Positions 1 through 5,708 of a stretch of DNA of 6,466 bases are shown here, piece after piece; positions within the stretch are counted from its first letter, which is position 1; each line of letters starts with the position of its first letter. The notes beneath the pieces are model-generated. The model had not been told where the DNA came from. It did no database searches and was given only the letters and a program-made list of their open reading frames with translations. A program made the translations under genes and the position numbers. The stretch comes from Chloroflexota bacterium. Its GTDB lineage: Bacteria; Chloroflexota; Dormibacteria; CF-121. Location of the stretch: contig VBGO01000205.1 of the NCBI GenBank assembly GCA_005882525.1, positions 1 through 6,466 of the forward strand, read 5' to 3'.

Positions 1-203
1 TGCAGTACGCCCTTCTCGGCGGCCTTGTCGAGGGAACTGATGGCGCGCCGAACCTCCTCGCTGGTCAGGTTCGCCGCGTCGGGCAGCGCCGGGCGCCGCG
101 CGCGGGAGACCAGGGTCTTGACGGCCGAACGCGTCGACCGATTCCGATCGCGCTTCCGCAGCGAGGCGCGTACGCGCTTCTTGGCCGATTGGGTATTCGC
201 CAT
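1..203 (-). CDS. rpsT: 30S ribosomal protein S20 (5' part, runs off the left edge)
   Basis: Small-subunit ribosomal protein S20, which binds 16S rRNA early in 30S assembly. Reading the minus strand from the ATG at 203 gives 67 complete residues before the window ends. The N-terminus MANTQSAKKR is the classic S20 opening. A very basic helix follows (RKRDRNRSTRSAVKTLVSRA), and then the family's later signature, SLDKAAEKGVL, just before the edge. S20 is usually about 85-95 residues, so only some 20 C-terminal residues should be missing. The gene diverges from murJ. A perfect TATAAT lies only 10 nt upstream of the ATG and there is no Shine-Dalgarno sequence, so the mRNA probably has no leader or one of a few nucleotides. 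Identification is secure; the missing 3' end cannot be judged. Confidence 0.95.
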   Translation of the reverse strand, partial: MANTQSAKKRVRASLRKRDRNRSTRSAVKTLVSRARRPALPDAANLTSEEVRRAISSLDKAAEKGVL

Positions 204-213
204 GCGAGCGGTG

Positions 214-219
214 ATTATA
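214..219 (-). promoter_or_regulatory. -10 element of the rpsT promoter
   Basis: The minus strand reads TATAAT, a perfect match to the sigma-70-type -10 consensus. Its last base is 10 nt from the rpsT ATG at 203. Initiation 6-11 nt downstream of the hexamer would leave a leader of 0-5 nt. No recognisable TTGACA-like -35 lies at 16-18 bp spacing (GCGCCA is there instead), and there is no TGn extension. The perfect hexamer fits a strongly expressed ribosomal protein gene. The assignment rests on sequence match and position only. Confidence 0.65.
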
Positions 220-231
220 GCCGACGCCGTG

Positions 232-237
232 CATAAT
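232..237 (+). promoter_or_regulatory. Candidate -10 element of murJ (leaderless)
   Basis: CATAAT matches the -10 consensus at 5 of 6 positions and is followed by 6 nt and then the GTG at 244. That spacing would place the transcription start at or next to the start codon, giving a leaderless mRNA. No good -35 is visible at 16-18 bp. The element lies back to back with the rpsT TATAAT, 12 bp away, so one polymerase would cover both sites and firing in the two directions is probably mutually exclusive. Confidence 0.45.
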
Positions 238-243
238 GGCGCC

Positions 244-1803
244 GTGTCCAGCGAGCGGCGGCGCATCGCGTCGGCCGCGACGCTCATCCTGATCGCCTAT
301 GGGCTGAGTCGGGTGCTGGGCGCGGTGCGGGAGCTGGTCATCGCGAACACCTTCGGGACCAGCCACCAGCTCGACGATTACCGCGTCGCCTTCGGCGTAC
401 CGGACCTGCTCTTCAATCTCTTGCTGGCCGGCGCCATCAGCTCGGCATTTATCCCGGTGCTGTCCGAGCACCTGGCCCATGGCGAGCATCAGCGGGCGCG
501 CGAGATTGCGGAGCGGGTGCTCAACGCCTCGATCCTGATTCTGACCGCCGGCGCGGCCCTGTTGTTCGTCGTGGCGCCGTTCTACGTCTCGCTGATCGCC
601 TTCGGGTACAGCCCGCACGATCACGAGGTCATCGTCGGGCTCACCCGGATCCTCCTGCTGCAGCCGATCTTCCTGGGTGCCGGCGGGATGGTCATCGGGA
701 TCCTGACCGCCTATCAACGCTTCTTCGCCCAGGCGGTGGCGCCGCTCTTCTACAACGGGGCCATCATCGTGGCGGCCGCATTCTTCGCGCCGACCTACGG
801 GGTGACCGCGCTGGCGGTCGGGGTCGTCGCCGGCGCCATGTTGCATCTCGGCGTCCAGCTGCCGGCGCTGTGGCGGACCGGCTGGCGGCCGAACGCGGCG
901 CTTGGCCTCCAGGATCCCGGCGTGCGAAAGGTCGGCCGGCTGATGTTCCCGATCGCGCTGGGCCTCGCGGCGGCGCAGGTCAACGTGTTCGTCGACACCA
1001 TCCTCGGCACCTCCCTGCCACATGGCCGGGTCGCCGCGCTCCGCTACGCCGACACGATGGCGCAGCTGCCGCTGGGGACCTTCTCGCAGGCGCTGGCGTT
1101 CGTCCTCTTTCCCTTCCTGGCCCGCGATGCCGCGGTCGGGGCGATGGAGTCGATCCGGCACCGCACCGCGCTGGCGCTTCGACTCAACATCTTTGTGCTG
1201 GTCCCGGCTTCGGTCGGGCTGGCGCTGCTCGGGGTGCCGATCACGGCCGCGCTCTTCGAGCGGGGGCAGTTCGGTTCCGAGTCGGTTCGGCAGACCGCCT
1301 TCGCGCTGACCTTCTTCAGCCTCGGGCTGGCGGGTCAGGCGGCGACCGCGCTGCTGGTCCGGGTCTTCTATGCACTGCAGGACGTGATCACGCCGCTACG
1401 AATTTCCCTGGTCGTGATCGGCGTCAACCTGGCCACCAACATCATCCTGGTCCAACTCCTGGCGCAGGGGGGCCTGGCGCTCGGAACGTCGATCGCCGCC
1501 ACGCTGAACGCCGTCCTGCTCGCTCGCGCTCTGCGCGGCCGGCTCGGGGGCCTCGAGGGCCGGCAGATCCTCCAGACCGCCCGCCGGGCGATTGTCGGCG
1601 TGGTGCCGATGGCGGCCGTCACCGGCGGCGTGGCCTACCTGATCACCCGCGGCTCGATGCAGGGCGGCCTGCGGCCACTGGTCGCAGCCCTTGCGGCGGC
1701 CGCGCTCGGGGGCGCCGTCTACTTTGGGGTCGAAATCCTGCTGCGCAGTGAGGAAGTGGGCGTGGCGCTCTCGGTGATCCGGCGCGATCGGTCGCGCGTG
1801 TAG
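244..1803 (+). CDS. murJ: Lipid II flippase MurJ (MviN/MVF family)
   Basis: Polytopic membrane protein of the MOP/MVF family that moves lipid II across the cytoplasmic membrane for peptidoglycan synthesis. The GTG at 244 gives 519 residues, the normal size for a 14-helix MurJ. The first helix then starts a few residues in, as usual, and a CATAAT sits 6 nt upstream. The reading frame stays open back to position 25, but that part is antisense to rpsT and not MurJ-like. Family motifs seen: SRVLGAVRE (22-30), LDDYRVAFGVPDLLFNLL (43-60), AISSAFIPVL (64-73), QLPLGTFSQALAFVLFP (274-290), FYALQDVITPLR (375-386). By my alignment from memory to E. coli MurJ, R18, R24 and D39 are kept (R23, R29, D44), but R52 is F57 and R270 is T271. 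R267 lies one helical turn before T271. The gene ends 9 nt before ispE and probably shares a transcript with ispE and murT. Family call is firm; lipid II as substrate is by homology. Confidence 0.93.
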   Translation: MSSERRRIASAATLILIAYGLSRVLGAVRELVIANTFGTSHQLDDYRVAFGVPDLLFNLLLAGAISSAFIPVLSEHLAHGEHQRAREIAERVLNASILILTAGAALLFVVAPFYVSLIAFGYSPHDHEVIVGLTRILLLQPIFLGAGGMVIGILTAYQRFFAQAVAPLFYNGAIIVAAAFFAPTYGVTALAVGVVAGAMLHLGVQLPALWRTGWRPNAALGLQDPGVRKVGRLMFPIALGLAAAQVNVFVDTILGTSLPHGRVAALRYADTMAQLPLGTFSQALAFVLFPFLARDAAVGAMESIRHRTALALRLNIFVLVPASVGLALLGVPITAALFERGQFGSESVRQTAFALTFFSLGLAGQAATALLVRVFYALQDVITPLRISLVVIGVNLATNIILVQLLAQGGLALGTSIAATLNAVLLARALRGRLGGLEGRQILQTARRAIVGVVPMAAVTGGVAYLITRGSMQGGLRPLVAALAAAALGGAVYFGVEILLRSEEVGVALSVIRRDRSRV

Positions 1804-1806
1804 TGT
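1801..1806 (+). promoter_or_regulatory. Possible -10 element for ispE, overlapping the murJ stop codon
   Basis: TAGTGT fits the minimal TANNNT pattern and is followed by 6 nt and the GTG start at 1813, the same geometry as at murJ. Its first three bases are the murJ TAG stop. Only 3 of 6 consensus positions match and there is no -35, so this may be chance. It is noted because no Shine-Dalgarno sequence precedes ispE and the site would explain initiation there by a leaderless transcript. Confidence 0.25.
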
Positions 1807-1812
1807 GCTGAC

Positions 1813-2616
1813 GTGGCGCTGATCCTGCCCGCATACGCGAAGCTCAACCTGACGCTCGACGTCACGGGCCGCCGCCCCAACGGGTACCACGACATCGATT
1901 CCGTGATGCAGACGATCTCCCTGCATGACCTGATCTCGATCGAACGCACCGACTGCCGTGACCTGGTCCTGAAGGCGGCGAGAGAGCTGGAAGGCCGTCT
2001 CAGCCGGGCGCTGCCCTTTACGATCCGTCTCTTCAAGCGCATCCCGATGGGCGCCGGGCTCGGGGGCGGCAGTGCCGATGCGGCGGCATTCTTGACGGCG
2101 GCGAACCGCCTCTACGATTTGAAGCTCACACTGAGCGAGCTCATCGAGGTTGCCGCGGCGGTTGGACAGGACGTCCCATTCCTGCTCGCGGGCGGGACCG
2201 CGCGGGCGACCGGCCTGGGGTCGACCGTGTCCCCGTTGCCACCCGTTTCCTCGAGCTGGCGCTTCCTGGTGGTCTGTCCCCCGATTCAGGTTTCCACCCG
2301 CGCGGTCTATGAGGCGGCCGATGGCCAGGCCCCCAGCGCGCGGCGCACGCCGGCTCTGGTTGCGGCGCTGACGAATGGGGGAGCCCTCGATCTCTTTGGG
2401 AACGACCTCGAGCCGGCGACCCGCCGGCTGTTCCCCGCGCTCGAGGAGGCGATGGATCGGCTGCGCAACGTCGTGCCCGGGCTCACCATGAGCGGCACCG
2501 GGGCGGCGGTGTTTGCCGCCTTTGCCCGCCGTCAGGATGCCGACGCGGCCCTGCTCGCCGTGCGCGAGCTCGGTTACCCGGCGTGGGTCTGCCGGCCGGT
2601 CCCGACCGCGGCCTGA
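1813..2616 (+). CDS. ispE: 4-diphosphocytidyl-2-C-methyl-D-erythritol kinase
   Basis: Cytoplasmic GHMP-family kinase of the MEP pathway. It phosphorylates the 2-hydroxyl of CDP-methylerythritol with ATP, toward IPP and DMAPP and hence the polyprenyl carrier used by MurJ, MurT/GatD and the GT2 enzyme here. The GTG start gives 267 residues opening with the family signature PAYAKLNLTLDV (6-17), which includes Lys10, then RPNGYHDIDSVMQTISLHD (21-39). The glycine-rich ATP loop is PMGAGLGGGSADAAAFL (78-94), the catalytic Asp is D120 in GQDVPF, and motif 3 is MSGTGAAVF (226-234). At 267 residues it is shorter than E. coli IspE (283). The segment around residues 44-55, which normally carries a longer loop and an N-L pair before the KAA helix, appears trimmed here. 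It lies 9 nt after murJ, and its TGA shares one base with the murT ATG. All core catalytic motifs are present. Confidence 0.95.
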   Translation: MALILPAYAKLNLTLDVTGRRPNGYHDIDSVMQTISLHDLISIERTDCRDLVLKAARELEGRLSRALPFTIRLFKRIPMGAGLGGGSADAAAFLTAANRLYDLKLTLSELIEVAAAVGQDVPFLLAGGTARATGLGSTVSPLPPVSSSWRFLVVCPPIQVSTRAVYEAADGQAPSARRTPALVAALTNGGALDLFGNDLEPATRRLFPALEEAMDRLRNVVPGLTMSGTGAAVFAAFARRQDADAALLAVRELGYPAWVCRPVPTAA

Positions 2617-4034
2617 TGCGCGCCAGGTTAGGGCCGCGCGGCACGGCGGCCCTCTGGGCCGGCAAGCTGACGGCGGGATTGAGCCGCGGCTTGCGGCGCG
2701 GCGGCGGGACGACCCTCCCTGGCGATGTCGCGCGCTGGGTGGACCCGAAGGTCCTGACCAAGCTCTCGCGTTCGCTGACGGGTGGAACCGTCGTGATCAC
2801 GGGCACCAATGGCAAGACGACCACGGCGGCGCTGCTGCGCCATATCCTCGAGGTGCAGGGGCTTCCGACCGTCGCGAACCAGGCGGGCGCCAACCTGATC
2901 TTCGGGGTGACGGCGGCGGTCGTCAATCGGACGAGCTGGTCCGGGGACGTGCCCGCCCGGGTCGGCCTCTTCGAGATCGACGAAGCCAGTCTGCCGCGAC
3001 TCGTGGAGGACGTCGCCCCCGGAACCATCGTGGTGATGAACCTGTTTCGCGATCAGCTCGACCGTTACGGCGAGCTGGAGACGACCGCCGCCCACATTCG
3101 GCGGGCGCTCACCCGGGGGCCCGAGGGCATGACGGCCGTCTTGAACGCCGACGATCCGATGGTGGCGGCCCTGGGTGATGACCTGCCGCGCGTCGTCTAC
3201 GCCGGCCTGGACGATCCATTACTGCTCCGATCCGGGCTCAGCCACGGCGCGGACGCCAAGTTCTGTCCGCGTTGTGGCACTCCGTTTGTGTTCGAGGGCG
3301 TCTACTTCGGGCACGTCGGCCACTATCGCTGCCCGCGCGGCGATTTCAGCCGGCCTTCGCCCGACGTCAGGGCGACCTCGATTGTCTTCGACGGCATGGA
3401 CGGGATGCGATTGCGCGTCACCGATGGCCAACAGGACGCCGATGTCGCCGTGCCGCTCTCCGGGCTGTACAACGCCTATAACGTGGTCCTGGCGCTGGCG
3501 GCCGCCAAAGCGCTCGAGGTGCCGCTGGCGAAGAGTGCCGTCGCCCTGCGTGACTTCACCCCCGCGTTCGGCCGGATGGAGCGCACCGTCATCGATGACC
3601 GCCCGGCGATCCTGCTCCTGGCCAAGAACCCGACCGGCTTCAACGAGGTGTTGCGAACGGCCATCCAGTTCGGCAGGGCGCGCTCGTTCCTGATCGCCCT
3701 CAACGACCGGATCGCCGACGGCCAGGACGTGTCCTGGATCTGGGACGTCGACTTCGAGCAGCTCAGGGGTGTGGCCCGGCACATCGTGGTCAGCGGCGAC
3801 CGAGCTCTCGACCTCCGGGTGCGGCTCAAGTATGCGGAGCTGCCGGACGACCAGATCGAGGTGGTGACCGACTGGCGCGACGCGCTCGATCGAGCCGCCC
3901 AGGCGACCCCGGCCGGCGAGACGCTCTTCGTGCTACCGACCTACACCGCGATGCTCGAGCTGCGGGCGGTGCTAACTCGGGACGGGGCGCTCCAGCCCTA
4001 CTGGCAGGGCCGGCCGGGTGACGCGAAGCCATAG
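2616..4034 (+). CDS. murT: Lipid II isoglutaminyl synthase, MurT subunit (Mur-ligase-like)
   Basis: Synthetase subunit of MurT-GatD, which amidates the alpha-carboxyl of D-Glu in lipid II using ATP and ammonia delivered by GatD. The ATG at 2616 overlaps the ispE stop (TGATG), which suggests translational coupling; an upstream in-frame start at 2583 would lie inside ispE. The protein has 472 residues. The P-loop is GTNGKTTT (63-70), followed by the Mur-ligase motifs FEIDEASLP (119-127), NLFRDQLDRYGE (142-153) and LNADDP (176-181). A zinc-ribbon insertion spans 217-246, but its second knuckle reads C239-P-R-G242, so the usual fourth Cys is Gly. FGRMER is at 318-323. The C-terminal DUF1727 domain has NPTGFNEVL (338-346) and DGQDVSWIWD (368-377), probably the area of the Asp known to complete the GatD catalytic triad. 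The partner gatD is not next to it but 1.67 kb downstream, beyond an opposite-strand operon. The last 63 nt overlap the convergent gene. Confidence 0.93.
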   Translation: MRARLGPRGTAALWAGKLTAGLSRGLRRGGGTTLPGDVARWVDPKVLTKLSRSLTGGTVVITGTNGKTTTAALLRHILEVQGLPTVANQAGANLIFGVTAAVVNRTSWSGDVPARVGLFEIDEASLPRLVEDVAPGTIVVMNLFRDQLDRYGELETTAAHIRRALTRGPEGMTAVLNADDPMVAALGDDLPRVVYAGLDDPLLLRSGLSHGADAKFCPRCGTPFVFEGVYFGHVGHYRCPRGDFSRPSPDVRATSIVFDGMDGMRLRVTDGQQDADVAVPLSGLYNAYNVVLALAAAKALEVPLAKSAVALRDFTPAFGRMERTVIDDRPAILLLAKNPTGFNEVLRTAIQFGRARSFLIALNDRIADGQDVSWIWDVDFEQLRGVARHIVVSGDRALDLRVRLKYAELPDDQIEVVTDWRDALDRAAQATPAGETLFVLPTYTAMLELRAVLTRDGALQPYWQGRPGDAKP

Positions 4035-4985
4035 GGCGCCGACGGCCCCGGCCAACAGCAGCGCCGCGATGTTGCCGACGTGGCTGAGGACCGCCGCCGC
4101 CGTCACGAGCGCCGCCGGGCCGGCGCCAAAGGTGCTGAGCACCAGCAGGAAAAATCCTTCGTAGGTCCCGACCGATCCCGGGGTGATGCTGATCGCCTGG
4201 CTGAGGATGAAGATCGTGCACGCCAGGAGCAAGGTGGGGAAGGCGAGCTGGGGGGTGAGCGCCCGAAAGACCGCCATCAATCCGACGTCGATGCACAGCC
4301 AGACCGGCACGCTGAGCAGCGCGGCGGTCGCCAGCCGCCGCGGCGAGCGAAGGGAGGCGAAGCCTTTGAGGACCGAGGCCGCGAAGCGGTCGACAAAGGC
4401 CGCCACCCGCGCGGGCAGCCGGGTCGCGATTCGGTCGATCACGGCCAGCGTGCGTTGCGGATAGCTGACCATCAGGAAGGCGAGGGCACCGATCGCGAGC
4501 GACGCCAGGGAAACCACCGCGACACCGCCCCAGAGGCCGAAACTGTTCGAGCCCGCACCCGACACCGCGGCCGCGGCGACCGCGATCAGCAACAAGGCGA
4601 GCACGTCGAGCACGCGCTCGACCACGACCGTGGCCGTCGCCTCACCGACGCCGATGCGAGCCCTGGGGGCGATCGCGCCGATGCGCAACAGCTCACCCAG
4701 CTTGAAGGGGGAGACGGCGTTCAGCGCGAAGCCGATGGCGGTAACCGCGGTCGCGTCGCCCAGCGCGGCCGCCGGTGCCGACGCGCGGAGGATGACGAGC
4801 CAGCGCCAACCGCGGATCACGATGAACGCCAGGTATCCTGCCATGCCGATGGCGATCCAGCTCGGATTGGCGCCACGAATCGCCGTGGCGACCCGGTCCG
4901 GGTGAACCGTGCGCAGCAGTCCGTAGAGGATGAGGACCCCGATCCCGAGGAGGACGGTGGCCTGGATCAAGCGGCGGCGGCTCAC
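3972..4985 (-). CDS. UPF0104 / LPG-synthase-TM-region (AglD-type) integral membrane protein
   Basis: Multi-pass membrane protein of the UPF0104 family (Pfam lysylphosphatidylglycerol synthase TM region), which also includes the flippase-like part of MprF and archaeal AglD. The chosen GTG at 4985 overlaps the stop of the upstream GT2 gene as GTGA, a typical coupled start. The frame is open to 5225, but the added stretch is antisense to nothing useful, runs inside the GT2 gene and is not membrane-like. The 337-residue product has roughly 8-9 hydrophobic segments (about 6-24, 41-58, 78-91, 125-141, 150-173, 218-240, 247-268, 277-298, 302-320). Family motifs: NAVSPFKLGELLRIGAI (89-105), VVVERVLDVLALL (120-132), ITPGSVGTYEG (267-277). 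There is no C-terminal aminoacyl-transfer domain, so it is not a full MprF. A role in moving or handling a polyprenyl-linked sugar or phospholipid is inferred from its pairing with the GT2. Its 3' end overlaps murT by 63 nt. Confidence 0.85.
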   Translation of the reverse strand: MSRRRLIQATVLLGIGVLILYGLLRTVHPDRVATAIRGANPSWIAIGMAGYLAFIVIRGWRWLVILRASAPAAALGDATAVTAIGFALNAVSPFKLGELLRIGAIAPRARIGVGEATATVVVERVLDVLALLLIAVAAAAVSGAGSNSFGLWGGVAVVSLASLAIGALAFLMVSYPQRTLAVIDRIATRLPARVAAFVDRFAASVLKGFASLRSPRRLATAALLSVPVWLCIDVGLMAVFRALTPQLAFPTLLLACTIFILSQAISITPGSVGTYEGFFLLVLSTFGAGPAALVTAAAVLSHVGNIAALLLAGAVGALWLRVTRPALPVGLERPVPS

Positions 4986-5689
4986 GAGCCCCGCCCAGTC
5001 AGCCGGAACACGGTCAGCATCGCGCGAAGGATCTCCTGGCGTGAGATCTTCGACCGGCCCCGCGTGCGATCGGTGAACGTTATCGGGATCTCGACGATCG
5101 TAAGCCCGGCGCGCTCGCACCGGGCCAGCAGCTCGATCAGCGCCGAGTAGCCGGAGGAGCGCAGCGGACGGGTGACGAGGAACTGCAACGCGCGAAGACT
5201 GTAGCAGCGAAAACCGCCGGTGCAATCGTGGGTGCGGAGCTGGAGCAGTTGCCGCGCCACGATGTTCGCGGTGGCGCTCAGCACGCGGCGGCTCGGCGCC
5301 CAGCCCTGGATGGCCCCGCCGGACACGTAGCGCGAGCCCACCGCGAGATGGGCGCCCGCGTCGACCGCAGCGATCAACGCGGGGATCCGGTCGGGCGGGT
5401 GGGAGAAGTCCGAGTCCATGGTCAGCAGGCCGGTGTAACCGTGCAGGAGGCCGAAGGCGAAACCGGCCATGTACGCGGTCCCCAGCCCGAGCTTCGCCGG
5501 CCGTGCCATGACCTCCAGCCGGGCGTCCTTCAGCATCCGGTCGCGGACCAGGTCCCCGGTCCCATCGGGCGAGGCGTCGTCGATGACCAGCACGTCGCAG
5601 TCCGGCGCCGCCTCATGCACCTGTTCGATCAGCGGCAGGATATTGCTGGCCTCGTTGTAGGTCGGAATGCAGACGAGCTGACGACCCAC
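4982..5689 (-). CDS. Polyprenol-phosphate-mannose synthase-like glycosyltransferase, family 2
   Basis: GT2 enzyme of the dolichol/polyprenol monophosphomannose synthase type, expected to transfer a sugar from a nucleotide donor to polyprenyl phosphate at the inner membrane face. With the GTG at 5689 it has 235 residues: IPTYNE (8-13), VIDDASPDGT (35-44), MDSDFSHPP (91-99) with the metal-binding DSD at 92-94, GSRYVSGG (118-125), W130, and CTGGFRCYS (156-164). Near the C-terminus EIPITFTDRTRGRSK leads into a short basic tail. It has no C-terminal membrane domain, as in soluble bacterial and Ppm1-D2-type enzymes. Start choice: in-frame ATGs at 5701 and 5731 are alternatives (239 and 249 residues). 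The latter has a weak AGGTG upstream but overlaps gatD. I prefer 5689 because a TATGGT lies exactly 7 nt upstream and the N-terminus then has family-like length. The stop overlaps the UPF0104 start. Whether the donor is GDP-mannose or UDP-glucose cannot be read from the sequence. Confidence 0.9.
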   Translation of the reverse strand: MGRQLVCIPTYNEASNILPLIEQVHEAAPDCDVLVIDDASPDGTGDLVRDRMLKDARLEVMARPAKLGLGTAYMAGFAFGLLHGYTGLLTMDSDFSHPPDRIPALIAAVDAGAHLAVGSRYVSGGAIQGWAPSRRVLSATANIVARQLLQLRTHDCTGGFRCYSLRALQFLVTRPLRSSGYSALIELLARCERAGLTIVEIPITFTDRTRGRSKISRQEILRAMLTVFRLTGRGS

Positions 5690-5695
5690 GCGCCG

Positions 5696-5702
5696 TACCA
5701 TA
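5696..5702. promoter_or_regulatory. Symmetric bidirectional -10 element between the GT2 gene and gatD
   Basis: The heptamer TACCATA reads TACCAT on the plus strand (5696-5701) and TATGGT on the minus strand (5702-5697). Both fit TANNNT. Each is followed by exactly 7 nt and then a GTG codon: the gatD start at 5709 and the preferred GT2 start at 5689. The arrangement is symmetric about base 5699. The spacing predicts leaderless transcripts in both directions from one shared promoter. No -35 is visible on either side. Each hexamer matches TATAAT at only 4 of 6 positions, so the case rests mainly on the paired geometry. Confidence 0.5.
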
Positions 5703-5708
5703 CCCAAT

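Noticed and set aside
25..243. Upstream in-frame extension of murJ (about 73 extra codons)
   Set aside because: It is antisense to rpsT, is Arg/Ser-rich with no MurJ similarity, and a GTG at 244 with a nearby -10 gives a normal MurJ N-terminus.
870..1751. 293-codon plus-strand open frame inside murJ
   Set aside because: It is an out-of-frame shadow rich in Arg, Gly, Pro and Ala, and the MurJ frame carries all recognisable motifs.
1396..1926. 176-codon minus-strand open frame across the murJ/ispE junction
   Set aside because: It crosses two well-identified genes, is His/Asp/Gln-rich, and shows no domain or plausible initiation site.
4012..4053. Inverted repeat GGCCGGG (4012-4018) / CCCGGCC (4047-4053) near the murT end, considered as a terminator
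   Set aside because: The 28-nt loop is long, there is no T-tract on either strand, and 7-bp GC-only matches are common in this composition.
4080..5150. Long plus-strand open frame (356 codons) opposite the UPF0104 and GT2 genes
   Set aside because: The product is an Arg/Glu/Asp/Gln-rich low-complexity string typical of antisense frames in GC-rich DNA. It spans two recognisable genes on the other strand and has no motif.
4986..5225. N-terminal extension of the UPF0104 protein to the ATG at 5225
   Set aside because: The added 80 residues are polar, Arg-rich and lie inside the GT2 gene in another frame. The GTGA overlap gives a natural start.
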